NCBI GenBank assembly: GCA_945860385.1
Contig: CAMAQD010000018.1
Location: 1 to 64,000, forward strand
Source of the DNA: Flavobacterium psychrophilum
GTDB taxonomy: Bacteria > Bacteroidota > Bacteroidia > Flavobacteriales > Flavobacteriaceae
Direction: 5' to 3'
DNA length: 64,000 nt
Positions within the stretch are counted from its first letter, which is position 1; every line of letters starts with the position of its first letter. A model generated the notes under the pieces. The model saw nothing but the letters and a program-made list of their open reading frames with translations, searched no databases and was not told the DNA's origin. The position numbers were made by a program, and so were the translations under genes. This document shows positions 36,013-48,124 of the stretch, in pieces.

Positions 36013-36615
36013 ATGAAAATATTTATCATCACAATTAGTATATTAGTTGGAATATTCATTCTATTTCAAATTTACACCGTTTTGTCGATCAACAAAACAG
36101 AAACTCAGGCTTACAAACTGATTCGGAAAGAAAAAAATTTTGAAATTCGGTATTATCCTGCTGCAACGATGGCAATGATTACCTCTACCTCAAAATCATA
36201 TCGTGATTTGGGATCTTCTGGTTTTGGAAAATTGGCAAAATATATTTTTGGAGGAAACACCGAAAAGAAACAAATAGCAATGACATCTCCTGTTCATATG
36301 GATATTGGCGAAACCAAATCTACAATGGCATTCGTACTTCCTGCTGCTTACAATCAAAATAATTTACCAAAACCCCTTGATTCGAGTATAGACATTATAA
36401 CTTCAGAGCCCGAATATGTTGCCGTTATACAATTTGGGGGATTTGCCACTAATGAACGTATAAATGAACACAGAACAATGCTTGAAAATGATTTAAAAGA
36501 TAAAGGACTCTCTTATTATGGTAATTTTCGCTTCTTGGGCTACAATCCACCGTATCAACTTTTAGAAAGAAGAAATGAAGTTATAGTAGCATTACACCAA
36601 AATAACTTTGACTAA
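36013..36615 (+). CDS. SOUL family haem-binding protein
   Basis: A 200-residue protein with one N-terminal membrane helix (FIITISILVGIFILFQIYTVL) and a SOUL domain: YKLIRKEKNFEIRYYPAATMAMI, FGKLAKYIFGGNTEKKQIAMTSPV, and the C-terminal FRFLGYNPPYQLLERRNEVIVAL. SOUL/HBP proteins bind tetrapyrroles. It is membrane-anchored with the domain probably in the periplasm. The role in bacteria is not established. Confidence 0.88.
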   Translation: MKIFIITISILVGIFILFQIYTVLSINKTETQAYKLIRKEKNFEIRYYPAATMAMITSTSKSYRDLGSSGFGKLAKYIFGGNTEKKQIAMTSPVHMDIGETKSTMAFVLPAAYNQNNLPKPLDSSIDIITSEPEYVAVIQFGGFATNERINEHRTMLENDLKDKGLSYYGNFRFLGYNPPYQLLERRNEVIVALHQNNFD

Positions 36616-36779
36616 AAATAATACATTAAAATTGCTGGAAGTTAACCAAATATTTGCTGAATCAAAGCTGATTTTAAACGGAATCATTCCATTCCAATTA
36701 ACAGTAATAATTTTAACAATAATTGTAGCAACAAATACTAAAATTTGTATTTTTAGCCCTCAAAAAAACAAAACCAAAA

Positions 36780-37214
36780 ATGGCTACATTTAGCAAACTA
36801 TTGTCCTTTCGGTGGTCAGATTTAGACCCAAATTTCCACTTGCGTCATAGTGTTTATTATGATTTTGGAGCACAACATCGAGTTGAAATCTTAGAACAAT
36901 TAGGATTAACTTTGAGAGTAATGCAGAAGGAACATATTGGCCCCATATTATTCAAAGAAGAATGCGTTTTCCGGAAAGAAATCAAACTTTCTGATGTGAT
37001 TACAATGCAAACCAAAATGGCAAAAATGACTGCCGATGCTTCACGATGGTCTATCGTTCACGAATTGTACAGAGAAGATGTGTTGTGCGCCGTAATCACT
37101 GTTGATGGCGCCTGGATGGATACCAAACTTCGTAAACTGGCCTCTCCCACTCCACAAATTGTGATTGATGCATTGAATATTTTTCCAAAAACGACTAATT
37201 TTACGGCTTTATAA
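36780..37214 (+). CDS. Acyl-CoA thioesterase, 4HBT hot-dog fold
   Basis: A 144-residue hot-dog protein. FRWSDLDPNFHLRHSVYYDFGAQHRVEILEQLG carries the 4-hydroxybenzoyl-CoA thioesterase-type active-site Asp and the start of the long helix. The rest forms the sheet (FKEECVFRKEIKLSDVITMQTKM...). It likely hydrolyses a short or medium acyl-CoA. It is 17 bases upstream of the DUF1398 gene in the same orientation, suggesting co-transcription. Confidence 0.8.
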   Translation: MATFSKLLSFRWSDLDPNFHLRHSVYYDFGAQHRVEILEQLGLTLRVMQKEHIGPILFKEECVFRKEIKLSDVITMQTKMAKMTADASRWSIVHELYREDVLCAVITVDGAWMDTKLRKLASPTPQIVIDALNIFPKTTNFTAL

Positions 37215-37231
37215 AACTAAGGCCATAATTT

Positions 37232-37621
37232 ATGTTTTCAATTGCTCAAATAAAAGAAGCACATTCCAAAGTTAAATCCGGTGCCGACTTTCCAGCGTAC
37301 ATTCAGGATTTAATTGAAATGGGAGTTCAAGGTTACGATATTTTTGTCAACGATGGTCATGAAGAATATTTTGGTGCTGAAAATTATCGAGTAGCAGCTG
37401 CTGCAAATTATGTCACTATTCCTTTATCGCCATTGGCCAACAAAGAGCGCTTCATCGAATTTTTGGTAATGCATCAGGACGGTCAAACCAATTATATCAC
37501 TTTTTGTAATCACGCAGCACAATGTGGCATTGCCAAATGGAGCGTGAATATTATCGAAATGACTTGCACTTATTTTGACCCATCGGATGTCGCCATCTTG
37601 ATTGAAAAAATTCCAATCTAA
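37232..37621 (+). CDS. DUF1398 family protein
   Basis: A 129-residue cytoplasmic protein of the DUF1398 family (YbcV-like): FSIAQIKEAHSKVKSGADFPAYIQDLIEMGVQGYDIFVNDGHEEYFG, and the later QCGIAKWSVNIIEMTCTYFD. The length fits. The function of the family is unknown. It follows the thioesterase gene closely. Confidence 0.8.
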   Translation: MFSIAQIKEAHSKVKSGADFPAYIQDLIEMGVQGYDIFVNDGHEEYFGAENYRVAAAANYVTIPLSPLANKERFIEFLVMHQDGQTNYITFCNHAAQCGIAKWSVNIIEMTCTYFDPSDVAILIEKIPI

Positions 37622-37782
37622 TTTGATTTGTAATAATTTCGATAGATATTTCAGGACGTGTCAACTTCTTCTCAAAGCCCACTCAAAGCCATAGAAACCT
37701 GTAGGTTTTGGTACCTTAATAAAACTTAAAATTACTTTCAAAATTCTCTTAAATCAATTTTAAAATCATTACATAAAAATCT

Positions 37783-37790
37783 TACCTTTG
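37783..37790 (+). promoter_or_regulatory. -7 element upstream of the SulP gene
   Basis: TACCTTTG matches TANNTTTG and lies 20 bases before the start codon; no clear -33 TTTG accompanies it. Confidence 0.4.
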
Positions 37791-37810
37791 GATGTAATTT
37801 GTTTTGAGCA

Positions 37811-39361
37811 ATGAATAGAGCACTTAAATACTACAGAATTATTTGGTTTAAACACGATTTCCCTGCTGGACTTTCTGTTTTTCTAGTCGCTTTGCCACTT
37901 TGTTTAGGAATTGCTTTGGCTTCGGGAGCACCACTTTATGCAGGAATATTATCCGGAATTATAGGCGGTGTGATGGTTTCCTTACTTAGTGGTTCTCAAT
38001 TGGCTGTTTCTGGTCCCGCAGCAGGATTGACAACTATGGTTGCAGCAGCGATTATTTCCCTTGGTGATTACAAACTCTTTTTGCTCGCCGTGGTTATTGC
38101 TGGATTTTTTCAAATTGTTCTTGGAGTGTTAAAACTAGGTGCGATTGCCAATTATTTTCCTTCCTCTGTTATAAAAGGAATGTTGGCAGCCATAGGAATT
38201 ATTTTGGTATCCAAACAAATTCCATTAGCACTAGGATATGACCAACCCGACTTTTGGACTAGCGGTTTTATTCAATTGTTTTCTCCTGAACATTTTTTAG
38301 GAAATCTAAAACACTTTAATTATCACATCACACGAGGAGCCATTCTGATTACTACTATTTCGCTGCTGGTGTTAGTTATTCTTCAACAGCCCTTTGCCAA
38401 AAAACTAAAAATTATTCCAGCTCCGTTACTAGTAGTGGTAATTGGCATCATTACTAATGTTTTGTTTACCAATATTACTTCGGAATATTCTCTGAGACCA
38501 ACGCAATTAGTTACCATTCCGTTAAATATTTTCGAAAGTATTTCATTTCCTGATTTTTCAAAAATATTTTCTAATTCGGAGATTTGGAAAAATGGAATCC
38601 TGATTGGTTCGCTCGCCTCATTAGAAACTTTACTTTGTATTGAAGCCGTTGATAAACTAGACAAACGCAACCGAATTACCCCTGTCAATCGCGAACTTAT
38701 AGCTCAGGGAATTGGCAATATGACTTGTGGAATGTTAGGTGCAATTCCTATTACTGCAGTAGTCGTAAGAGGTTCGGCTAATGTTCACGCAGGTGCCCGA
38801 ACTAAACTCTCATCTTTTACTCACGGATTATTTTTATTGCTGGCGGTTTCACTTGTTCCATTTTTATTAAATAAAATACCGTATGCTTCTCTCGCATCGA
38901 TTTTATTAATTACAGGATTTAATTTAACACCTCCAAGTCTATACAGCAATATGTGGAGTATGGGTCGCAAACAGTTTATTCCATTTGTAATTACCATAGT
39001 TGTCATTCTTTCTACCGATTTGCTTATAGGTGTGAGCATCGGTCTGTTGATTTCGATTTATTATATTGTACAAAGTAATTTCAAAATTGAATATAATCTT
39101 ACTCAAACAAATCATTTAGGCATCGAAACCCAATACATCAAACTCAATCACAATGTGACTTTTTTGAATAAAGTAAAACTGAGAAAAACGTTGGATGAAG
39201 TTCCTGAATATTGCGTTTTGACGATTGATGGTAGTGAAAGCCGCCAAATTGACTATGACATTTTAGAAATCATAAGCGAATTTAAAAGAAAAGCCCATGA
39301 CCGACACATTGATTTACACTTAATAAACATTGAGAATGTAGAAGTAATGGCGGTAAAATAA
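37811..39361 (+). CDS. SulP family inorganic anion permease
   Basis: A 516-residue SulP/SLC26 transporter. The N-terminal domain begins DFPAGLSVFLVALPLCLGIALASGAP and continues with GGVMVSLLSGSQLAVSGPAAGLTTMV, typical of the family. After about twelve membrane segments a shortened STAS-like tail remains (about residues 435-516; VLTIDGSESRQIDYDILEIISEF). Likely substrates are sulfate, bicarbonate or another anion. It converges on a TauE/SafE-type permease gene, also associated with oxidised sulfur compounds, but the pairing may be coincidental. Confidence 0.9.
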   Translation: MNRALKYYRIIWFKHDFPAGLSVFLVALPLCLGIALASGAPLYAGILSGIIGGVMVSLLSGSQLAVSGPAAGLTTMVAAAIISLGDYKLFLLAVVIAGFFQIVLGVLKLGAIANYFPSSVIKGMLAAIGIILVSKQIPLALGYDQPDFWTSGFIQLFSPEHFLGNLKHFNYHITRGAILITTISLLVLVILQQPFAKKLKIIPAPLLVVVIGIITNVLFTNITSEYSLRPTQLVTIPLNIFESISFPDFSKIFSNSEIWKNGILIGSLASLETLLCIEAVDKLDKRNRITPVNRELIAQGIGNMTCGMLGAIPITAVVVRGSANVHAGARTKLSSFTHGLFLLLAVSLVPFLLNKIPYASLASILLITGFNLTPPSLYSNMWSMGRKQFIPFVITIVVILSTDLLIGVSIGLLISIYYIVQSNFKIEYNLTQTNHLGIETQYIKLNHNVTFLNKVKLRKTLDEVPEYCVLTIDGSESRQIDYDILEIISEFKRKAHDRHIDLHLINIENVEVMAVK

Positions 39362-39387
39362 TTGTTTTTTAAAATCAACTTTATTAT

Positions 39388-40167
39388 TTAAAAAACCAAC
39401 TTGAAACCCACATAAAACAGCATAATCGCGATGGCATTTCTAAGCATTAAATCGGGTAATTTTCCGCTCAGCATACTGCCTAAATAAATTCCTGGCAACG
39501 AACCCAACAATAAATGTCCTAAAATGTTCAAATCTAAATTTCCCATTGTAGCGTGACCTAATCCTGCTACCAAAGTCAAAGGAACTGCATGAGCAATTTC
39601 AGTTCCAACTAATTTTGAAGTTGGCAAAAGAGGATAAAGAAAAAACAATGTGACTGTTCCTAATGCTCCGGCTCCAATCGATGTTAAAGTCACTGTAGCA
39701 CCCAACATAACCCCAATGGCAACAGTCAAAAAATTTTGTGTTTTACTTTCACTATGAAATTTATCTCCTGCATGCTTTTGAGAAATTGTCAGGAGTTTCT
39801 TTTTGAAAACAATGGCAACAGAAGTAAACAATAATGCCCAACCTAAACTATATTTAATTGTTTTATTCAAAACCTCCAAGTCTGTTTTTAAATTATGAAG
39901 TATCCATAAAGTCAATAATGCCGCTGGAACACTACCTAATGTTAGCCATCCTGTAACAGTCCAATTAATATTTTTCTTCTTGTTATGAACAAAAACACCT
40001 CCAGATTTAGTAATGGCGGCATACAACAAATCTGTACCAACTGCAGTTGATGGTGGAATGCCAAAATAAATTAATATTGGGGTCATTAGCGAACCTCCTC
40101 CTACTCCGGTCATCCCTACAATAAACCCCACAACCAATCCAGCAACTATTAATCCTACTAAATCCAT
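39388..40167 (-). CDS. TauE/SafE family membrane permease
   Basis: A 259-residue protein with about eight membrane helices. It shows the duplicated family motif: first VGFIVGMTGVGGGSLMTPILIYFGI with AVGTDLLYAAITKSGG, then ATVTLTSIGAGALGTVTLFFLYP with LVGTEIAHAVPL. The family exports sulfite, sulfoacetate and related organic anions. It is a single gene, convergent with sulP. The substrate is not determinable. Confidence 0.9.
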   Translation of the reverse strand: MDLVGLIVAGLVVGFIVGMTGVGGGSLMTPILIYFGIPPSTAVGTDLLYAAITKSGGVFVHNKKKNINWTVTGWLTLGSVPAALLTLWILHNLKTDLEVLNKTIKYSLGWALLFTSVAIVFKKKLLTISQKHAGDKFHSESKTQNFLTVAIGVMLGATVTLTSIGAGALGTVTLFFLYPLLPTSKLVGTEIAHAVPLTLVAGLGHATMGNLDLNILGHLLLGSLPGIYLGSMLSGKLPDLMLRNAIAIMLFYVGFKLVF

Positions 40168-40850
40168 AGATATTATATTATTTTTGCAAATCTATAGAAA
40201 AAGAGATACAATTCAATACTATTCTGAGATTTGTTTCAACAATTTTTACTGTTTTAATTTAAAATATCGGTATGTCATTCAAAACGGTAAACTTCTTTAT
40301 GAAAAATTTTAACTAAAAGCAATTTAAATAGTTTAGAAATTGAATATAATTAACATTTTCAAGAAACTTATAAATAAATTTATAGGTGAAAGAGAAATAA
40401 AATATAAGGTGAAAAAAAATAATTTAAAATTAAAAATAAGATTAATCGTGTATTTTTACTCTCAAATGAACCAATCGAGTGTAATAAAATTATTTGGTTT
40501 TTATTATTTTTTATTGCTCTCAAAAAAATAAAACTTTTGAAAAATAGCTGAAAAACATACCTGAAAAAGTTTTACATCTCACCTAATATTTGCAATCCAA
40601 ATGTAGTTTCGCCAATGTGGGTTATTCTAAATATTAGTTTTTGGTTAGGAATCTTGAGGTATTTCTATAAAAAAAACTGTTTTTTTTTTAGTTTTATAGT
40701 ATAAAAAGTATAATCTGATTGACCTTAAAAAAAACTTTTAATTGTTTGGCAAAGAAATTGAGGATACGTACAAGGCAGAATTTTATCAAAATTTTATAGG
40801 ATTAACTTATCTAAAAAAACTACTTTTGAATTTTTAATAATTGAATAAAA
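40168..40850. other. 683-bp AT-rich gap, largest in the window
   Basis: I see no credible gene; a TTG-initiated 63-codon lysine/leucine-rich frame at 40340-40531 is probably chance in AT-rich DNA. The only recognisable element is a -7 box TACTTTTG at 40821-40828, 22 bases before the GHL10 start. An unrecognised small RNA here cannot be excluded. Confidence 0.5.
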
Positions 40851-42410
40851 ATGAATAATTCAAAATCTTTTGCAACGCTACTATTTATAGCACTTTTTTC
40901 ATTTTGGAATGCTAATTCGCAGTATAAAAACATGCATCCAAAAAATGAATTTAGAGCTGTATGGATTGCTACCGTTGTCAATATCGATTGGCCTAAAGCA
41001 GGTACTGATTCAGTCGAAAAACAAAAAGCGGATTATCTTGAAATTTTAGATACTTACAAAAAACTAAATTATAATGCCGTAATCGTGCAGATAAGAAGTG
41101 TGGGCGATGCTTTTTATCCTTCAAAATTAGCGCCTTGGTCGCGTTATTTGACAGGAAAAGAAGGACAAGCTCCCAAGCAGTATTTCGATCCCTTGGCTTG
41201 GATGATTGAACAAGCGCATCAAAGAGGATTCGAATTTCACGCTTGGCTTAATCCTTACAGAGCAACATTTGATACCAAAACAGAAATGCTGAGCAAGGAA
41301 CACGACTTTTTTAAACACCGCGACTGGATGATAAAATATGGCGAAACTGGAAAAGAAAAATATTATTACAATCCTGCCTTACCCGAAGTTCAAAGCCATT
41401 TAACAGCCGTTGTAGAAGAAGTGGTGAAAAATTACGACATCGATGCCATCCACTTTGACGATTATTTTTATCCTTACAGAGTAACTGGAAAAGTATTTAA
41501 TGACTCAGCTTCTTTTAAAAAATACAGCTACAAGCAATCGCTTGAGGATTGGAGACGTGCCAATGTGAATACGTTTGTAAAAAATATCTATTTTTCTATA
41601 AAAAGACTTAAACCTTGGGTGCAATTTGGCATTAGTCCTTTTGGAGTTTGGCGCAACAAATCAGTAGATCCAAGAGGTTCAGACACACAAGCCGGACAAA
41701 CCAATTACGATGATTTGTACGCCGATCCAATAGCTTGGATGGAAGGAAAATACATAGATTATATGTTACCGCAATTGTATTGGAGCATCGATCATAAAAC
41801 AGCTTCTTATTCAAAATTAATCAAATGGTGGGCCGATAATTCATCAAATGCGAATGTGTACATAGGCAATGGTAGCTATAAAATTAAAAGCGACTCCGAT
41901 AAAAAATGGTTTGTACCAGGCGAAATCCCCAATCAAATTGACTTAACCAGAACTTATCCGAACGTTCAAGGAAATGCTTATTTTAGTGCCAAATCGTTTG
42001 TTAACAACAATAATGATGTGGCAACTTTATTAGAAAACAATCAATATAAATACCCAGCCATTCCTTTGCCAGTACCGAGTTCAATCAAAACAGGGAACGA
42101 AAGACCTTTGATAAATTCCTTTAATTCAGAAGGAAATTCATATCTGTTTTCTTTCAAAAAAACCCAATCTGACCAGATTCGATATATTGTGGTTTACAGT
42201 ACAGAAAACAATGCGAGATTAGACAGTAATGATCCTAGTCAAATTGTTGAAAAAGCATTTATAGACGCCAAAAGTGAGTCGATAAAATATTCAATTTCCA
42301 AAGACAAATTAAATGAATCTAAAAAAGTGGCTTTCACTTTTATCGATTTTTACGGTAACGAAAGTGTTCCAGAAATTGTCAATTTACACAGCGAAATAAA
42401 ACCAAACTAA
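40851..42410 (+). CDS. Exported GHL10 (DUF187-type) glycoside hydrolase
   Basis: A 519-residue protein with a signal peptide (MNNSKSFATLLFIALFSFWNANSQ). Its TIM-barrel domain of the GHL10/YngK type begins NEFRAVWIATVVNIDWP and continues with YNAVIVQIRSVGDAFYPS, GFEFHAWLNPYRA, IDAIHFDDYFYPY and FGISPFGVWRN, followed by a beta-rich C-terminal domain (about 420-519). It should act in the periplasm on a glycan. The stop is one base before the AmpG-like permease gene, so they are co-transcribed, and the adjacency to a NagZ-like GH3 enzyme points to peptidoglycan-derived sugars. The exact linkage cut is unknown. Confidence 0.85.
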   Translation: MNNSKSFATLLFIALFSFWNANSQYKNMHPKNEFRAVWIATVVNIDWPKAGTDSVEKQKADYLEILDTYKKLNYNAVIVQIRSVGDAFYPSKLAPWSRYLTGKEGQAPKQYFDPLAWMIEQAHQRGFEFHAWLNPYRATFDTKTEMLSKEHDFFKHRDWMIKYGETGKEKYYYNPALPEVQSHLTAVVEEVVKNYDIDAIHFDDYFYPYRVTGKVFNDSASFKKYSYKQSLEDWRRANVNTFVKNIYFSIKRLKPWVQFGISPFGVWRNKSVDPRGSDTQAGQTNYDDLYADPIAWMEGKYIDYMLPQLYWSIDHKTASYSKLIKWWADNSSNANVYIGNGSYKIKSDSDKKWFVPGEIPNQIDLTRTYPNVQGNAYFSAKSFVNNNNDVATLLENNQYKYPAIPLPVPSSIKTGNERPLINSFNSEGNSYLFSFKKTQSDQIRYIVVYSTENNARLDSNDPSQIVEKAFIDAKSESIKYSISKDKLNESKKVAFTFIDFYGNESVPEIVNLHSEIKPN

Positions 42411-42411
42411 T

Positions 42412-43677
42412 ATGAATAATACAAAAAAAAATGAGCCTTGGTTTTGGATTCCTCTATTAAACTTTGCTTCTGGTTTTCCGTATGTTATCATTATTTCAGT
42501 TTCGGTATTAATGTATAAAAACCTTGGAATTAGTAATGAGGATATTGGAGTTTATACCAGTTTATTGTATTTGCCTTGGGTTATCAAACCGTTGTGGAGT
42601 CCGTTTATAGATTTACACGGAACCAAACGAAACTGGTTTTTGAGCATGCAATTATTCATTTCTATAGCTTTTCTAATAGTTGGTTTTATCATCCCGACAA
42701 GTAATTTTTTTATCTTGAGTTTAGCTATTTTTTGGGTAGCCGCTTTTGCTTCAGCATCGAATGACGTGGCCAGCGATGGTTTTTACATGTTGGCTTTAGA
42801 AAAAGAGCAACAATCTTTTTTTTTAGGAATTAGAAGTACTTTTTATAGAGCCTCAATGTTAACTGGAAACGGACTGATTATTTTATTAGCCGGTTATTTA
42901 GAACATCAATACGGCGACAATCAAAAAGCATGGTCTTATACGATGATTTTCGTTGGATTAGTTATGACTTTTTTAACGGTCTATAACTATTTTGCCACTC
43001 CAAAAACTGAATTACCAATTGCAATAGGAGAAACCGAAGATAAAAATTTTGCCACTGTTTTTGCTAGTTTTTTCAAAAAGAAACAAATTGGATTAGTCCT
43101 CGCTTTCATTCTTTTATTTCGTTTAGGAGAATCGCAATTACTTAAAATGTTAACGCCTTTTTTAGTAGATAAAACTGACGTGGGCGGTTTAGGATTAGCC
43201 ACCAAAGACGTAGGAATCATCTATGGAACTTTCGGATTAATTGCTCTTACAATTGGCGGAATCCTGGGCGGAATCGCGATTTCCAAACACGGTTTAGGAA
43301 AATGGATATTACCGATGATTTTAACGATGCACTTGCCCATTCTTGGTTTTGTATTATTGGCGTTATTCCATCCCGCTTCTGTTTATTATATTTATACAGT
43401 CGTTATTTTGGAACAATTTGGCTACGGATTCGGTTTTGCAGCCTTTATGATGTACTTAATTTTCGTTGCCGAAGGCGAATCTAAAACTTCTCATTATTCC
43501 ATTGCCACAGGTTTTATGGCTTTAGGAATGATGCTTCCCGGAATGTTGAGCGGCTACATTCAACAATATTTGGGTTATGGAAATTTCTTTATCTGGGTGT
43601 TTTTGGCCACTATTCCCGGAATAATCTTATCTCAATTTTTGATCTTTCCAAAAGATTTTGGCAAAAAAGTTAAATAA
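42412..43677 (+). CDS. AmpG-like MFS muropeptide permease
   Basis: A 421-residue permease with about twelve helices. The opening WIPLLNFASGFPYVIIISVSVLMYKNLGISNEDIGVYTSLLYLPWVIKPLWSPFID follows the AmpG pattern, and ASASNDVASDGFYMLAL is the matching loop after helix four. AmpG imports GlcNAc-anhydroMurNAc peptides during cell-wall recycling. It lies between the exported GHL10 enzyme and a cytoplasmic GH3 enzyme, which is a coherent degrade-import-cleave order. Confidence 0.82.
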   Translation: MNNTKKNEPWFWIPLLNFASGFPYVIIISVSVLMYKNLGISNEDIGVYTSLLYLPWVIKPLWSPFIDLHGTKRNWFLSMQLFISIAFLIVGFIIPTSNFFILSLAIFWVAAFASASNDVASDGFYMLALEKEQQSFFLGIRSTFYRASMLTGNGLIILLAGYLEHQYGDNQKAWSYTMIFVGLVMTFLTVYNYFATPKTELPIAIGETEDKNFATVFASFFKKKQIGLVLAFILLFRLGESQLLKMLTPFLVDKTDVGGLGLATKDVGIIYGTFGLIALTIGGILGGIAISKHGLGKWILPMILTMHLPILGFVLLALFHPASVYYIYTVVILEQFGYGFGFAAFMMYLIFVAEGESKTSHYSIATGFMALGMMLPGMLSGYIQQYLGYGNFFIWVFLATIPGIILSQFLIFPKDFGKKVK

Positions 43678-43855
43678 TCTTTTCACAAAAAAATAACAAA
43701 ATACACTTTCATACGTAACATTTAAATGCCCATTGTTAACTGAAATTAATAAAAATAGTGCTAAATTTATGGTTTCTAAAATAATACTCTGATGTTAACC
43801 ACTAAAGGATAAATAAGATTATTAGGTTTACTTTTAAAGCATAAATTTATAATTC

Positions 43856-45454
43856 ATGACATTAGAACAAAAAATTGGGCAATTCTTTTTTCCAGCCGTT
43901 TTCATCAACGATAGTGAAGAAAATATTCAAGAAATAGAACGTCTAATAAAGGAACACAACATTGGAGGACTTACTTTTTTTCATAGTAGAGCCAGTGCCG
44001 CAACAAATTATGAGTCCAAAAAAATTATTGAACCCAACGATAATAGTTTTGATTGTTTAAAAGAACTCATTGTTCGTTTCCAAAATTGCGCTACCACTCC
44101 CCTAATGATGAGCATTGACGCCGAATGGGGATTGGCGATGAGGGTCGAAAACACTCCACAATATCCTTATGCTATTTCGCTTGGTAGTTTGCCTGAACGC
44201 TACGAATATTTGGCTTATGAAGTAGGAAAACGAATAGGTTTGGATTTGAAAGCAGCCGGCATTCATTTTAATTTAGCGCCTTTGGCCGACATTAATAACA
44301 ACCCAAACAATCCCGTAATCGGCTATCGTTCTTTTGGTCAAAACAAAGAAAGAGTATCCAATTTTGCCTTAGAATATTTAAAAGGATTAAATGAAGTTGG
44401 CATTTTAGGATGTTTAAAACATTTTCCTGGACACGGAAACACAAACGTTGATTCGCATTTAGGATTGCCAATTCTTGAGGAAACTTTAGAAGAATTGATG
44501 GAAAACGAATTGGTTCCTTTCATAAAAGGCATCGAAAACAATGTCGATTCGATTATGATTGGGCATCTCGCAGTTCCAGATTTGAACGATGGAAAAAATA
44601 CCTCGGCAACTTTATCAAAAAATGTTATTGAAAACCTTTTAAGAAAACAATTGGGTTACGATGGTTTGGTCATTTCCGATGCTTTGAATATGCACAGCGT
44701 TTCAAATTTGTATGAAGCTAAAGGCCAACTCGAATGGGAGGCATTTAATGCTGGAAATGATGTGTTGTGTTTTGCCGAAAATGTAGCCGAAGGAATTCAG
44801 GAAATCCTAAAAAATGCTTCACCCAAGAGAATTGAAGAGAGTTATAACCGAGTAATGAAATGTAAACAAAAAGCTGGAATTTTAGATGGTAATTTTGCTC
44901 CAGATGGTGAGTTTGATTTTGAAGCTACTTCGATTTTAAATCGTCTAATTGCAGATAAAAGCACTACAAAAATTAAAGACAACAACAATAGTTTACATCT
45001 ATTTGAAGCTAAAAATAATGATAAATTAGCCAAATTAAGTTTATATAAAAATACCGATAACATCTTTTTTAAATCACTGAATATCGTCCTTCCTTCGCCA
45101 ATATTTGCACTAGAGATGGGCGATGAAGATGCAATTATACAAATGAAAGAAAATCTAAAAGGATTTGACACCATATTAATTTCTCTTTTTGTTTCTAAAG
45201 CAAAACCTTACAATAATTTTGACATTGACAATACTGTATTAAACTTTCTAGGAGAATTATTTTCTAGTAAAAAATGTGTTTTATACGTTTTTGGAAATCC
45301 TTATGTTTTGCAAGTAATTCCTAATTTAAAATCCACTTTAGGAATTATGCAAGTGTATCAGGATTTTCGAGAATTCCAAGAAAGCGCCGCACGTCAATTA
45401 CTCAGAAATTCAAGATGTAGAGGAAGTTTGCCTGTAGTTATAAATGGCTTTTAA
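43856..45454 (+). CDS. GH3 beta-N-acetylglucosaminidase (NagZ-like)
   Basis: A 532-residue protein without a signal peptide, hence cytoplasmic. The NagZ-type motif is at residues 188-201 (KHFPGHG, four residues, then Asp199-Ser-His201), supplying the His/Asp acid-base dyad. The nucleophile is Asp275 in LVISDALNMH. A C-terminal extension (about 375-532) resembles the GH3 C-terminal domain and is absent from the short E. coli NagZ. It would release GlcNAc from imported muropeptides. It starts 178 bases after the permease gene, in the same orientation. Confidence 0.88.
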   Translation: MTLEQKIGQFFFPAVFINDSEENIQEIERLIKEHNIGGLTFFHSRASAATNYESKKIIEPNDNSFDCLKELIVRFQNCATTPLMMSIDAEWGLAMRVENTPQYPYAISLGSLPERYEYLAYEVGKRIGLDLKAAGIHFNLAPLADINNNPNNPVIGYRSFGQNKERVSNFALEYLKGLNEVGILGCLKHFPGHGNTNVDSHLGLPILEETLEELMENELVPFIKGIENNVDSIMIGHLAVPDLNDGKNTSATLSKNVIENLLRKQLGYDGLVISDALNMHSVSNLYEAKGQLEWEAFNAGNDVLCFAENVAEGIQEILKNASPKRIEESYNRVMKCKQKAGILDGNFAPDGEFDFEATSILNRLIADKSTTKIKDNNNSLHLFEAKNNDKLAKLSLYKNTDNIFFKSLNIVLPSPIFALEMGDEDAIIQMKENLKGFDTILISLFVSKAKPYNNFDIDNTVLNFLGELFSSKKCVLYVFGNPYVLQVIPNLKSTLGIMQVYQDFREFQESAARQLLRNSRCRGSLPVVINGF

Positions 45455-45696
45455 TACGTAATATAGGTAGGGAATTCTAACCAACAATAAACATTAACTA
45501 TCATAATATAAAAAATTATAATTACTATTGATAGTGAAGACTTGCCTTTTATTTAACTTTGAATATAGGTTGATTAATTAAAATTCTAATTAAAGATTTA
45601 AGTCATTATTTTAAAAAAAATTCTAAGATTTTAATTCGGTAAAAAGTCATTTTAAAAAACATTTAAACATAAACTCAAAATTTCAACTTAAAATAA

Positions 45697-47883
<2,187 letters not shown>

Positions 47884-47902
47884 CTATATCAGATTTTTTT
47901 TT

Positions 47903-47934
47903 AATAATACCATCATTTTTATGATGGTATTATT
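47903..47934 (+). terminator. Rho-independent terminator of katG
   Basis: AATAATACCATCAT (47903-47916) pairs perfectly with ATGATGGTATTATT (47921-47934), followed by a T-run. Confidence 0.85.
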
Positions 47935-48081
47935 TTTTTATAAAACTTTTTGTTTAGTAGAAGAACAATAAGACAAATAAGAAAAAAACAAGAAATTTGA
48001 AATGATTTTTATGTATAAGATTTACCTATAGTTTAATAATATTTTAGCATCAAAACATCATTAAATCAAGCTATTTTAGAG

Positions 48082-48089
48082 TACTTTTG
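48082..48089 (+). promoter_or_regulatory. -7 element upstream of the peroxiredoxin gene
   Basis: TACTTTTG matches TANNTTTG, 35 bases before the start codon; a -33 TTTG is not clear. Confidence 0.45.
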
Positions 48090-48124
48090 CAGTATTAAAA
48101 TAAAAATTAATTTAAATTTATATT

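Noticed and set aside
36608..36793. 61-codon hydrophobic ORF between the SOUL and thioesterase genes
   Set aside because: TTG start overlapping the end of the SOUL gene and the start of the thioesterase gene; better explained as spacer.
40340..40531. 63-codon Lys/Leu-rich ORF upstream of the GHL10 gene
   Set aside because: TTG start and low-complexity composition expected from A/T runs; no hairpin or promoter specific to it.
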